A stretch of 27,890 nt of DNA from Minisyncoccota bacterium (GTDB lineage Bacteria > Patescibacteriota > Minisyncoccia > UBA6257 > 1-14-0-10-40-38), in assembly GCA_009694925.1 (NCBI GenBank), contig SIBX01000003.1, positions 1-27,890 on the forward strand, written 5' to 3'. This document shows, one piece after another, positions 1-8,362 of this stretch (position 1 is its first letter; every line of letters starts with the position of its first letter). A program made the translations under genes and the position numbers. The notes beneath the pieces were generated by a model, which was given only the letters and a program-made list of their open reading frames with translations, was not told the origin of the DNA and did not search any database.

Positions 1-1926
1 ATTTAATCCTTCGGCAGCTTCTTTCATCTCTCTTTCTTTGTCTTTAATGAGTGCAGTAATGGCTCTTTGAGATTTTGGAAGAGGCATTGTTTCTATTTTT
101 AGAATAGCTTCAGCTGGCAGAATATCTTTAATTTCTCTAATAATTGTCTGTGGAGTTATGTTGTGAAGCTTATTATAAGCTTCCTGTAGAATTCTTCTTC
201 TTTTAGTTTCCTTAACTGCTCTTTCAATAGAGCCAGTAATATTGTCGGCATATAAAATAACTTTTCCGGAAGAATTTCTGGCGGCGCGGCCAATGGTTTG
301 CGTAAGCGACGTTTCGCTTCTTAAAAATCCTTCCTTGTCTGCGTCTAAAATTAAAACTAAGGAAACTTCTGGTAAATCTAAACCCTCTCTTAAAAGATTA
401 ACTCCAACTAAGCAATCGAAATTTCCCTTTCTTAAATTGGTTAAAATTTTAATTCTGTCTAAAGTTTTGACGTCGCTATGTAAATAACTGACTTTAATAT
501 TTTTTTCTGCCAGATAAGAACTTAAATCTTCTGCCATTTTCTTAGTTAAGGTCGTCACAAGGATTCTCTCTTTTTTCTCAACTATCTCTTTAATTCTTAA
601 AATTGCATCATCAACCTGGCCTTTGACGGGTCTTATTTCTATTTCTGGATCTAAAAGACCCGTTGGACGAATAATCTGCTCAACAATTTGCTTAGAATTT
701 TCGTATTCAAATTTTGCAGGGGTGGCGGAAGTAAAAATGGTCTGTCCGACTCTTTTTGCGAATTCGTTGAATCTTAGGGGCCTATTGTCTTTAGCTGAAG
801 GAAGTCTAAACCCATATTCAACAAGAGTTTCTTTTCTGGAGGCATCTCCGGCGTGCATTCCGTTTAACTGCGGAACCGTGACGTGAGATTCATCTATGAC
901 AGTTAAAAAATCTGGCGAACCATCTTCTTTTTTTGGAAAATAATCTAATAAAGTTTCTGGCGCTTCACCTGGATTTCTGCCAGAAATTGGCTGGGAATAG
1001 TTTTCTATGCCGTTACAATAACCAATCTCGCGCATCATAGCTAAATCAAATTTAGTTCTTCTTTCTAAGCGCTCTGCTTCTAATAATTTTCCATTCTTTT
1101 CAAAGAATTTTAATCTGTCTTTTAATTCTTGTTGGATTTTAACGATGGCACGCTCCATGTCTTGCTTGGGAGTAATAAAGTGCTTAACTGGGGAAATTAT
1201 CACTTCTTCCATTTCTGGTGTTTTGCCTGGCCTAAACCCCAAAATTGGATCTACTTCATAGATTTTTTGGATTTTTCCATTTTTAACTTCAAAGGAATAA
1301 ATAACATCTTTGCCTGGTGGCATTATTTCCCAGTTTTCTCCTCTGAGGCGGAAATTTCCTCTTTTTATTTCTAAAGATGTACGAGAGTATTGTAGAGTTA
1401 CTAGTCTCCTAGAAAATTCTGCTCGATTAATATCCATCCCGGAAGAAAGTTTATAAATATTTTCTGCGTAGGCAGTTGGAGCGCCTAGACCGTAAATACA
1501 AGAAACAGAAGCAACGACAATGACATCTTTTCGAGTCAAAAGAGAAACCGTGGCTTCGTGGCGGAGCTTGTCTATTTCTTCATTCACCATAGATTCTTTG
1601 CCGATATAAGTATCTGAATTTGGCATATAGGCCTCTGGCTGATAGTAGTCGTAGTAGGAGACAAAATAGTTTACTGAATTGTTTGGAAATAATTCGCGGA
1701 ATTCGTTGCAGAGTTGGGCAGCCAGAGTTTTATTATGAGCGATGACGAGGGTTGGTTTTTGGATTTCAGCAATTACATTGGCAATGGTAAAAGTTTTTCC
1801 GGAACCGGTGACTCCTAAAAGAGTTTGGTAGTCGTGGCCCTTTTTTAAACCTGAAACAAGCGACTTAATCGCCCTTGGCTGATCGCCTGCGGGAACATTT
1901 TTTGATATTAATTCAAATTTATTCAT
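1..1926 (-). CDS. uvrB: Excinuclease ABC subunit UvrB (3' end cut by window edge)
   Basis: UvrB is the DNA-damage-verifying helicase-like subunit of nucleotide excision repair, loaded by UvrA and partnered with UvrC. The frame is open from the ATG at 1926 to base 1 (642 codons), so only the C-terminus is missing. Visible are Walker A GVTGSGKT (about residues 38-45), the damage-probing beta-hairpin YYDYYQPEAYMP (91-102), the DESH Walker B, and the second RecA-like domain with LLREGLDLPEVSLV and QTIGRAARN. The last visible residues (EMKEAAEGLN) begin the UVR motif that binds UvrC, so about 15-30 residues lie outside. The start has no Shine-Dalgarno. Identification is secure from motif order and full-length similarity to the family. 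Confidence 0.97.
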   Translation of the reverse strand, partial: MNKFELISKNVPAGDQPRAIKSLVSGLKKGHDYQTLLGVTGSGKTFTIANVIAEIQKPTLVIAHNKTLAAQLCNEFRELFPNNSVNYFVSYYDYYQPEAYMPNSDTYIGKESMVNEEIDKLRHEATVSLLTRKDVIVVASVSCIYGLGAPTAYAENIYKLSSGMDINRAEFSRRLVTLQYSRTSLEIKRGNFRLRGENWEIMPPGKDVIYSFEVKNGKIQKIYEVDPILGFRPGKTPEMEEVIISPVKHFITPKQDMERAIVKIQQELKDRLKFFEKNGKLLEAERLERRTKFDLAMMREIGYCNGIENYSQPISGRNPGEAPETLLDYFPKKEDGSPDFLTVIDESHVTVPQLNGMHAGDASRKETLVEYGFRLPSAKDNRPLRFNEFAKRVGQTIFTSATPAKFEYENSKQIVEQIIRPTGLLDPEIEIRPVKGQVDDAILRIKEIVEKKERILVTTLTKKMAEDLSSYLAEKNIKVSYLHSDVKTLDRIKILTNLRKGNFDCLVGVNLLREGLDLPEVSLVLILDADKEGFLRSETSLTQTIGRAARNSSGKVILYADNITGSIERAVKETKRRRILQEAYNKLHNITPQTIIREIKDILPAEAILKIETMPLPKSQRAITALIKDKEREMKEAAEGLN

Positions 1927-1959
1927 TAATTTAAGTTTTGAAGTAAATACAGAAAAGCG

Positions 1960-1980
1960 CCCCATTCCCAGGGACTGGGG
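1960..1980. repeat. GC-rich 21-bp near-perfect palindrome in the uvrB leader
   Basis: CCCCA-T-TCCC around a central A is mirrored by GGGA-C-TGGGG, with a single mismatched pair. It lies just downstream of the predicted uvrB transcription start. It could be an operator or an mRNA hairpin. It does not resemble the LexA boxes known from E. coli or Bacillus. The GC richness contrasts with the surrounding AT-rich DNA. Confidence 0.6.
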
Positions 1981-1994
1981 GGTGTATGCGTAAG

Positions 1995-2003
1995 ACTATA
2001 ACA
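1995..2003 (-). promoter_or_regulatory. Extended -10 promoter of uvrB
   Basis: Read on the minus strand the site is TGTTATAGT, an extended -10 (TGn plus TATAGT). No good -35 lies 17 bases upstream, which is tolerated by extended -10 promoters. Predicted initiation is near 1988, giving a leader of about 60 nt before the uvrB ATG. Confidence 0.5.
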
Positions 2004-2121
2004 TATAATTGGATGAAAATCTAATTCTTTTGCTTATTTTTACTTTCAAGCATCTCTACTTTTTTTATTAAAGACTTGATTTCGTCTTCGTATGACCATA
2101 ATAGAAAATAGTTTTTAGTAT

Positions 2122-2157
2122 AAAAAAATCACTCGTCTTTAAACGAGTGATTTTTTT
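2122..2157 (-). terminator. Rho-independent terminator after the surface-protein operon
   Basis: A perfect 15-bp inverted repeat (arms 2122-2136 and 2143-2157, core ACTCGT/ACGAGT, 6-nt loop) is flanked by A and T runs. It lies 12 bases past the stop of the 661-residue gene. The symmetry would let it work on both strands, but the plus strand has no gene here. Confidence 0.9.
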
Positions 2158-2169
2158 ATACTAATGGAA

Positions 2170-4155
2170 TTATTGATAAGAAACTGTATTTGTAATCGGA
2201 ATAATTCTTTTTTCTAGGCCCAAGCTTTCAACCGAAGAACTGCCTTGTGTCGCCCAGACAATTGCAGAAGTTGAAGCTAATTGCCAGGATAAGCCATCAG
2301 AACTACTTGGATTATTTGCAAAATTAGATGAATCTACCCTGACTTTAAAAACCGTAGAAAATCCTTTTGAAATAAGCCATGGATTTGAAAGGGTTAAAAC
2401 AACTCCGGAAGATGTCGCAATCGATGTTTTAATATTTGTTGAGGTAGCAACTGATCCGTTACTGTCTACTAAAGCAACGTATATTGTTGTTGAATTTGGA
2501 ATTGCGGCTCCCGAAAATAAGAAATTGACTGATTTAAATTCGGCTCCAGTATCTGCTGGCGCGCCAGCAGCGCTAAGAGTTAGTGTTCCAATATCATCTA
2601 CGCTGGTTCTAACCCTATTAGAGGTTGCTCCCAAGGTACTCATTGAAGGAGTAAGCTTTGTTCTTAAGGCATTTTGAGTGTTGGCCTGCAGAGTTGTGGG
2701 CGTTGCTGAAACTGGCAATTGGATATTATAAGTTACTCCATAAGCTTTTATATCTCCAATTAGATTCGGTGAGTTATCGGCAGAATTAATTTGGAAATTA
2801 TAAAACTTATTATGAGAATTTGTAGAGCTTGCGTACAAGGTTACATCTCCCTTTAAAGTATATGTTTTGGTTGTATTTTTTGGGACAATTAAGGAATTTG
2901 CGAACGAAAAATCAGAAGTGAAAAATCTTGTTGAAGAGGCAACTAGGGCTGTTCCTTTTGGACCAACTGCAACCGTTCCGTCATAAAATTGCAAATTACT
3001 AAAGGTGGAAGGAGCACCAACAGAAGTTGAGGCAGTTATTCTTATAGAATCAACTCTTATGTCTTCCACATTATTTGCTGAAAATTTAAATTGGGCCAGC
3101 GTAACGCCGGTTGAACCTAAAATTAGCTGTTGCTCTGTGGGGATTGATGCATCTATGGCTGCATTCAAGGCGCCAACCGAAACTACTGTTACGTCTTGTC
3201 CTAAAACCGGATTATTTTTAGAAATATCAACTAAATTTAAATCTTCCAATATTTCTTTTAACCTACTAACCTGTCCAACGGCCGATGATCCAATGAAGGA
3301 TATTGGAGAATTAAACTGCGTAATAGTTGAGCCATTTAAAATCTCCACATAAACATCAAATGTAATTGTCGTACCTGCTGAAATTATATATGGAACCCCC
3401 GAATTACTAAATGAATAGGCGGTGTTTTTTGAAACTGTTGGAACCGTCTTGCCCCAAGTGTTTCCATTTATTTTAATCTTTAAATTTTGAATTTTTAGAT
3501 TATTGCCAATTGATGTATTTACTTCTGATGAGGTTTTAATAGTTATATTAGAAACTTCAATATTCTCTAAACTTGATACAGAAAGATTAAATGATCCTAT
3601 TTTTACAGATTGATTACTTGGACTGTAAGAAGGATTTCCGAAACTAGTATTTTTTGAACCAAAAAACTGGTCACGTTTTGCATTAAGTATATCGTTAAAA
3701 ACAATTAAACATTCGCCATAACTGTCTAAGATCAAGTTTCCTGAACATCCAGAGCCGTAAGTTGCTGTATATTTTCCCGAGAAAGATGAAGTTGCCGAAA
3801 AATTTCCCGATCTTAGGGTTAGTAATGTAGAGGTACCGCCCTGAAAACTAGTCAAAAAGTTTCCGTTTCCATGAGAGATAGAAAGATTAAAATCCTTTTG
3901 AGTTGCCGTGCCTCCGTTATTGTTTACAACTCTTGTTCCAATTAAAATTAACGGAGTAAAATCGGCGCAATTTTTGTCATCTAAATCAATTTTTCCATTA
4001 CTATCATTATCTATACCGTCAGAACAAAGAATGATTGTATTTTCTTGGTTAATGGAAGAGGTTGAACTAACCGCACTGGCTAAATTTTTATCTGCAAAAT
4101 ACCCCATAGATAAAACTACTAAAAGTATGCCAATGGGGACAATTTTTTTAAACAT
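2170..4155 (-). CDS. Large secreted surface protein with Ca-binding motif and tandem beta-sandwich repeats
   Basis: 661 residues with an N-terminal signal peptide (lysines then a hydrophobic stretch to about residue 28). An Asp-rich motif DGIDNDSNGKIDLDDKNC (about 46-63) is of the thrombospondin type-3 calcium-binding kind found in many secreted bacterial proteins. Residues about 70-156 match the common NNGGTAT...GSGCSG...GECLIVFND beta-sandwich domain of surface proteins. The rest contains three divergent Ig-like units: SVKIGSFNLSV.../VTLAQFKFSANN.../GTLTLSAAGAP... opening strands, each with a later 'P/S-K-x-T-T/F' strand. No sortase motif or C-terminal membrane anchor is visible. It follows the 278-residue gene by 4 bases (TAA-TAAT-ATG), so it is co-transcribed. 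Role in adhesion or the surface layer is inference. Confidence 0.85.
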   Translation of the reverse strand: MFKKIVPIGILLVVLSMGYFADKNLASAVSSTSSINQENTIILCSDGIDNDSNGKIDLDDKNCADFTPLILIGTRVVNNNGGTATQKDFNLSISHGNGNFLTSFQGGTSTLLTLRSGNFSATSSFSGKYTATYGSGCSGNLILDSYGECLIVFNDILNAKRDQFFGSKNTSFGNPSYSPSNQSVKIGSFNLSVSSLENIEVSNITIKTSSEVNTSIGNNLKIQNLKIKINGNTWGKTVPTVSKNTAYSFSNSGVPYIISAGTTITFDVYVEILNGSTITQFNSPISFIGSSAVGQVSRLKEILEDLNLVDISKNNPVLGQDVTVVSVGALNAAIDASIPTEQQLILGSTGVTLAQFKFSANNVEDIRVDSIRITASTSVGAPSTFSNLQFYDGTVAVGPKGTALVASSTRFFTSDFSFANSLIVPKNTTKTYTLKGDVTLYASSTNSHNKFYNFQINSADNSPNLIGDIKAYGVTYNIQLPVSATPTTLQANTQNALRTKLTPSMSTLGATSNRVRTSVDDIGTLTLSAAGAPADTGAEFKSVNFLFSGAAIPNSTTIYVALVDSNGSVATSTNIKTSIATSSGVVLTLSNPWLISKGFSTVFKVRVDSSNFANNPSSSDGLSWQLASTSAIVWATQGSSSVESLGLEKRIIPITNTVSYQ

Positions 4156-4159
4156 ATTA

Positions 4160-4996
4160 TTATTTATATGACGAGAATGTTTTGTTTAAATTATTAGCGG
4201 CTTCTTTGGTTAAACGATCTTTAATTCCTCCCTTGGCTTTAGCCATCATATGGTCGTCTTCTGGTATAAAATATTCTAATATTTTAAAACCATTTCCCAT
4301 ATTAATAATCTTTAATTGTATGAATACAAAAGATGGATCTTTAAGCTCTAAAGAATTTTCCTTAAAATAAGCTTTATAGTTACTATTTCCCAATTCCTCT
4401 ATTCTGCCAGTTAACCTATTAACCCAAATACCATAATTTGCGTAAAAATACTGCTTTCCTTCTAATTCTATCGGAAAATAAAAAGATTGTTGCATTAACT
4501 TAAGCCCAAGGCCATCATTGCCAGATCTTTTTAAGATAGAAATATTATAATCAATAATATTTTGATCAGATTCATTGGTGCTTTCACTGGTTTCTGTTAA
4601 TTTAGATCTTATTTCCTTTAATAAAAAAGCTACTACTTTTTTTCTTAGTCCATTAGTGCTTGGCACCTCAAAAACAACGGAACTTTCTTCAATTAAGTTA
4701 AATAAATAATCATCGTCACGTTCAAGATTGTCACGGACCATCAAGACTAAATTATCTATATCGCTTCTTGCATCCTCTATTTTTTCTATAACGTGATGGA
4801 AATTTAAAAATGCGATATCACTGTGACTATCTATGTTTGATTCTCTAAATCTTTTTGCTTCTTCTAGGGCGGAATATAATTCTTTAAATCCTTCTGAGGC
4901 AGTAATTAAATTTTCGATTCTCTTGGTTTCGTTGGCTTTAATATCCTCTGATTCAGGAGATTCACCATCTTGAAATTCTGAAAAATTTTCTGGCAT
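4160..4996 (-). CDS. Hypothetical cytoplasmic protein, first gene of surface-protein operon
   Basis: 278 residues, not recognised. The N-terminal third is acidic and predicted helical (many E, D, K; e.g. SALEEAKRFRES and HHVIEKIEDARSD). The C-terminal third is more beta-like and aromatic (FYFPIELEGKQYFYANYGIW). There is no signal peptide or membrane segment. It opens a two-gene operon with the secreted 661-residue protein, 4 bases apart, and has a strong promoter whose predicted start lies only about 7 nt before the ATG. Coding status is well supported by length and context; function is unknown. Confidence 0.8.
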   Translation of the reverse strand: MPENFSEFQDGESPESEDIKANETKRIENLITASEGFKELYSALEEAKRFRESNIDSHSDIAFLNFHHVIEKIEDARSDIDNLVLMVRDNLERDDDYLFNLIEESSVVFEVPSTNGLRKKVVAFLLKEIRSKLTETSESTNESDQNIIDYNISILKRSGNDGLGLKLMQQSFYFPIELEGKQYFYANYGIWVNRLTGRIEELGNSNYKAYFKENSLELKDPSFVFIQLKIINMGNGFKILEYFIPEDDHMMAKAKGGIKDRLTKEAANNLNKTFSSYK

Positions 4997-5001
4997 AACT
5001 C

Positions 5002-5030
5002 TTAATAGAATTATAACTCAAAAGTATAAA
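5002..5030 (+). promoter_or_regulatory. Candidate promoter for the membrane fusion protein gene
   Basis: TTAATA (5002-5007), 17 bases, TATAAA (5025-5030) on the plus strand. It overlaps the divergent promoter on the other strand, so the two units may compete for RNA polymerase. Confidence 0.45.
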
Positions 5031-5039
5031 TCAATTCAA
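5010..5039 (-). promoter_or_regulatory. Strong promoter for the two-gene surface operon
   Basis: On the minus strand TTGAAT (5034-5039), 18 bases, then a perfect TATAAT (5010-5015). Predicted initiation is near 5003, only about 7 nt before the ATG at 4996, so the mRNA would be almost leaderless. Confidence 0.7.
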
Positions 5040-5070
5040 ATAATTGCCTAAAATCACAGAAACTACTATT

Positions 5071-6633
5071 ATGTACTCAATAAAAAGTATTATGAATAAA
5101 ACTAAAAAAATCATATTGGGCATTTCGATTTTTGCAGTAATCTTGATCATTTTCTTTATTTTTAGGTCAAATAATGGAAATAATTATCAAGCCATAAAAG
5201 TTGTTAAGGGATCTCTCTCTGAAGAGGTTATCGTAACTGGGAAAACTGCCCCACTTAAAGAAACTAACCTGGGATTTGAAACTGCCGGAAAAATAAATAA
5301 TATTTACGTAAAAGTTGGAGACGAAGTTTATGCTGGACAACTTTTAGCGGAAATAGATAAAACTGGTCTATATGCTGATCTAGCAGAAAGCGAGGCTGGT
5401 TTAAATATAGAGAATTTAAAACTAGCCAATATATTAAGCGGGGCTAAATCCGAAGAGATTGGCGTTCAAGAGGCAAAAGTTTCTAGCGCAGAGATAAACC
5501 TAAGAACATCTAAAGAAAATTTAATAAGCTCAATATATAACAGCTACACAACAACTGACGATTCTGTAAGGAACAAATTAGATAGTTTATATACTAATCC
5601 TAAAGATGGATCGCCAAAATTTAATATATCCGTAAGCGATTCACAGTTAAAAATAAATTTGGAGTCTGGAAGATTTGAAATAGAGGGGCTTTTAAATTTG
5701 TTTTTGAAAAAAATAAATATTCTAACTTCTTATTCGGAGATAGAAGGTTATTATTCTGATGGAAAGATTATCTTAGAAAAAGCTAAGTCTTTATTGGACA
5801 ATGCAGGAATAGCCGTTAATAACACAACCGCTAACGGATCTTTGTCTGCCGATACGCTAGCAACTTATAAATCTAATATCTCTACTGCCAGAACAAATGT
5901 TAATACGGCTATGGCTAGTTTAAATAGTTTTATTCAATCCTATGAATCTACAAAGTCTACGCTAGACATAGAACAAAAAACTTTAGCGCTTAAAAAATCT
6001 AGCGGATCACCAGAAGAAATAGGGATTCAAAAAGCATCAATCGACCAGACTAAAGCCAAAATCCAATCCATTAAAGCAAAAATAACAAAAGCGTCTATTC
6101 GATCTCCTATTTCTGGAAAAATAACAAAGAAAAATGCAGAGGTTGGAGAAATTGCCAGCGTGAATAATAGCGTTTTAACGGTTCATTCTGATGGAGGATT
6201 AATTATTGAAGCAAATATTCCTGAAACAGATATAGGTAAGGTGAATATCGGAAATATAGTTAATTTCACCATGGATGCTTTTGATAAGGAAAAATTTACA
6301 GCAAAGATTTATGAAGTTGAGCCGGGAGAAACAATAGTTGATGGCGTGGTTAATTTTAAAATCAAAGCTCAATTTGATGCATATGATCCTAGAATAAAGA
6401 GCGGATTAACTTCTAATTTGAGAATAGAAACCTTAAAAAAAGATGGAATCTTGATAATTCCCCAATACGCAGTCATGGAAAAAAGCGACGGATCTTATGT
6501 TAAAAAAATGATTAACGGTAAAATTTCTGAAGCAAAAATAGAAACTGGAATTCGAGGAACGAGCGGACTAGTTGAAATCTTGTCTGGTCTTTCGGATGGA
6601 GAAGAAATTTTGGTTTCTAAGACTGAAAAATAA
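5071..6633 (+). CDS. HlyD/MacA-type membrane fusion (periplasmic adaptor) protein
   Basis: About 520 residues with an N-terminal transmembrane anchor (IILGISIFAVILIIFFIF). Domain order: first lipoyl half-motif (GKINNIYVKVGDEVYAGQLL), a long Ala/Lys/Ser-rich helical hairpin, second lipoyl half (ASIRSPISGKITKKNAEVGE), a beta-barrel (IIEANIPETDIGKVNIGNIV) and a membrane-proximal domain. The family normally links an ABC or RND pump to further export components. Here a terminator follows directly and no pump gene is adjacent. Starts are possible at ATG 5071 or ATG 5092; an in-frame TTG at 5044 adds residues unlike the family and was not chosen. The helical hairpin is longer than usual and includes a Ser/Asn-rich section (about 150-290). 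Substrate unknown. Confidence 0.88.
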   Translation: MYSIKSIMNKTKKIILGISIFAVILIIFFIFRSNNGNNYQAIKVVKGSLSEEVIVTGKTAPLKETNLGFETAGKINNIYVKVGDEVYAGQLLAEIDKTGLYADLAESEAGLNIENLKLANILSGAKSEEIGVQEAKVSSAEINLRTSKENLISSIYNSYTTTDDSVRNKLDSLYTNPKDGSPKFNISVSDSQLKINLESGRFEIEGLLNLFLKKINILTSYSEIEGYYSDGKIILEKAKSLLDNAGIAVNNTTANGSLSADTLATYKSNISTARTNVNTAMASLNSFIQSYESTKSTLDIEQKTLALKKSSGSPEEIGIQKASIDQTKAKIQSIKAKITKASIRSPISGKITKKNAEVGEIASVNNSVLTVHSDGGLIIEANIPETDIGKVNIGNIVNFTMDAFDKEKFTAKIYEVEPGETIVDGVVNFKIKAQFDAYDPRIKSGLTSNLRIETLKKDGILIIPQYAVMEKSDGSYVKKMINGKISEAKIETGIRGTSGLVEILSGLSDGEEILVSKTEK

Positions 6634-6651
6634 GAAAATATATTTACTTAA

Positions 6652-6683
6652 AAAAAACAGCCCGCTTGAGCGGGTTGTTTTTT
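6652..6683. terminator. Bidirectional terminator between convergent MFP gene and msrB
   Basis: Perfect 14-bp stem (6652-6665 with 6670-6683, one G-T pair) with CCCGC/GCGGG core, TTGA loop and A/T runs on both sides. It serves the plus-strand gene ending at 6633 and the minus-strand gene ending at 6686. Confidence 0.92.
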
Positions 6684-6685
6684 AT

Positions 6686-7096
6686 CTATTCTTTCTCTAG
6701 CTTTAAACAAACAGAATTTATACAAAATCTTTGGCCACTGGCTTTTTTGCCGTTTGTTTCTGATGGGCCATCGTTAAAAACATGACCTAGATGGCTTCCA
6801 CAATTTTTACAGGTAACTTCGGTGCGACTCATACCGTGAGACTCATCTGTTTTTAATTCAACATTCTTGGTATTGGCAGGATCGGTAAAGCTTGGCCAAC
6901 CAGTTCCAGAATTAAATTTTTGATCTGACGAAAAAAGAACGGCGTCACAGACTTTGCATTTATACATCCCTTTAGAATGTTCGTTTACATATTCTCCCGC
7001 AAAAGGAGCTTCTGTCCCCTTTTCACGCAAGACCCTATATTCTTCTGGAGTTAGTTTATTTTTTAATTCTTCTTCGGAAAATTTATTATTTTTCAT
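6686..7096 (-). CDS. msrB: Peptide-methionine (R)-S-oxide reductase MsrB
   Basis: 136 residues. MsrB reduces the R form of methionine sulfoxide in proteins, repairing oxidative damage. Both zinc CxxC pairs are present (CKVC and CKNC), as are the family motif NSGTGWPSF and the catalytic cysteine in GQRFCINS. The chosen ATG (7096) gives the usual N-terminus EEELKNKLTPEEYRVLREKG. An in-frame upstream start at 7168 would overlap the next gene's end and adds non-family sequence. It is a stand-alone MsrB, not fused to MsrA. It has no signal peptide and is probably cytoplasmic. Confidence 0.96.
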   Translation of the reverse strand: MKNNKFSEEELKNKLTPEEYRVLREKGTEAPFAGEYVNEHSKGMYKCKVCDAVLFSSDQKFNSGTGWPSFTDPANTKNVELKTDESHGMSRTEVTCKNCGSHLGHVFNDGPSETNGKKASGQRFCINSVCLKLEKE

Positions 7097-7145
7097 ATAT
7101 TCTATAACCCAAATATTTCTCAAAATGTTAGATTGTATCTTGCTT

Positions 7146-8309
7146 CTATGGAAATGGTATACCTGCATTTTTGCAATATTCTCCGGTTAGTTTTGAAGCT
7201 CTATCCCAGTTATTTGGTTGTTCAAAATAATTTGATACAAGTTTTACTTTGTCTATTTTTTCTTTACCAATTTCTTCCTCTAGTTTTTCATCAATAAGGG
7301 ATGATTTTATCATATTATACATTTGTTCTTCAACTTTATACTGAGAATTTTCTTTGTAAAGTTTATTCTTTATAAAAGACTCTATCTCATATTGGGGTAT
7401 ATTAGAGACTGTTTTGTAAATGATATAATCTGAACAAAAAGCTTTATTCAGAAAAACTTCGTAATATGAATTTTCAGATTTCTGTTTTTGAGCATAGAAA
7501 TAATAATCTTCTAAATTTTTTACTTCATCTATGCTCCTTGTGTCTATGTCGAAACTTGATTTTAAAATGCTATATGCAAGATTTAAATTATTTCTTGTAA
7601 TTTGTGATACGAAACCAAGCCAGATGTTTATTGGCTTACTGTCTTCTATGTTTTTTATAATATTTTCTTTAAAATTTATTGGATTTTTTTCACATTTCTT
7701 ATTTATCATTGTATCTAAAAATAAAGATAAGTCCTTTTCAGATTCTTTATCTTTATTTGGGAAAAGCTCTTTTTCATTATAAACATATATGAGGAATTGA
7801 TATGGAGATGATTGGACTAAATAATCTATTATTTTAGTTTTTGTATCTTCTGTCTTGTATACTTTTAGTTTACCGTTTTTTGATATAAAAGAAGATTGAT
7901 TTTTTCCTTCTTGATTAAGAAACATTTTCTCTGGAGAACCATTATAAATTGGGTATATGATTATAGTTTTACTATTGTCTTTTATTATTTTTCCGATTTT
8001 TTCATCCATTTCGAAATAAAATCTATCCGCCGGTAAATCAGTTTGAATGGCTAGTTCTGGAATGCACAATCCTGGAATTTCTGTTTTTTTTATAATTGTT
8101 TTTGTTTCTGCTTTTTTTTCAGAGATATTACTATCGATTACTGTTTTATCTGGGTTATTTTTAACCTCTTCATTTTTAATTATTTGATCGCTGTTTTGGC
8201 TTGTGTTGTGCTTCGCCACAAAAACCACTGCTCCAAGAGATAAAACAGCAATTACTCCAATAATTATTCCTAAGATGGGCGCAAATCCCTTGTTTTGTGA
8301 TGTTTTCAT
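7146..8309 (-). CDS. Membrane-anchored hypothetical protein
   Basis: 387 residues, not recognised. The N-terminus is a short basic segment, then KGFAPILGIIIGVIAVLSLG, a single membrane segment resembling the KGFxPxL signal-anchor or prepilin-like start I recall from CPR proteins. A Lys/Glu/Asn-rich linker follows (about 35-75). The extracytoplasmic domain has several cysteines (GLCIPEL, KKCEKN, AFCSDY, EYCKN) that could pair as disulfides. Many KE/KD-rich helices suggest a mostly helical fold. It sits 49 bases upstream of msrB on the same strand and may be co-transcribed with it, but no functional link is known. Confidence 0.75.
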   Translation of the reverse strand: MKTSQNKGFAPILGIIIGVIAVLSLGAVVFVAKHNTSQNSDQIIKNEEVKNNPDKTVIDSNISEKKAETKTIIKKTEIPGLCIPELAIQTDLPADRFYFEMDEKIGKIIKDNSKTIIIYPIYNGSPEKMFLNQEGKNQSSFISKNGKLKVYKTEDTKTKIIDYLVQSSPYQFLIYVYNEKELFPNKDKESEKDLSLFLDTMINKKCEKNPINFKENIIKNIEDSKPINIWLGFVSQITRNNLNLAYSILKSSFDIDTRSIDEVKNLEDYYFYAQKQKSENSYYEVFLNKAFCSDYIIYKTVSNIPQYEIESFIKNKLYKENSQYKVEEQMYNMIKSSLIDEKLEEEIGKEKIDKVKLVSNYFEQPNNWDRASKLTGEYCKNAGIPFP

Positions 8310-8340
8310 ATGTATTTAATTTGGGGCAATATTACCACAC

Positions 8341-8346
8341 ATTATA
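8341..8346 (-). promoter_or_regulatory. -10 box for the membrane-anchored protein gene
   Basis: Perfect TATAAT on the minus strand, 32 bases upstream of the ATG at 8309. No clear -35 is visible. Confidence 0.4.
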
Positions 8347-8362
8347 ATAGAAGACAAACGTT

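Noticed and set aside
3005..3352. Plus-strand open frame of 115 codons inside the surface protein gene
   Set aside because: Fully antisense to the 661-residue gene, which has a signal peptide, domains and an operon partner.
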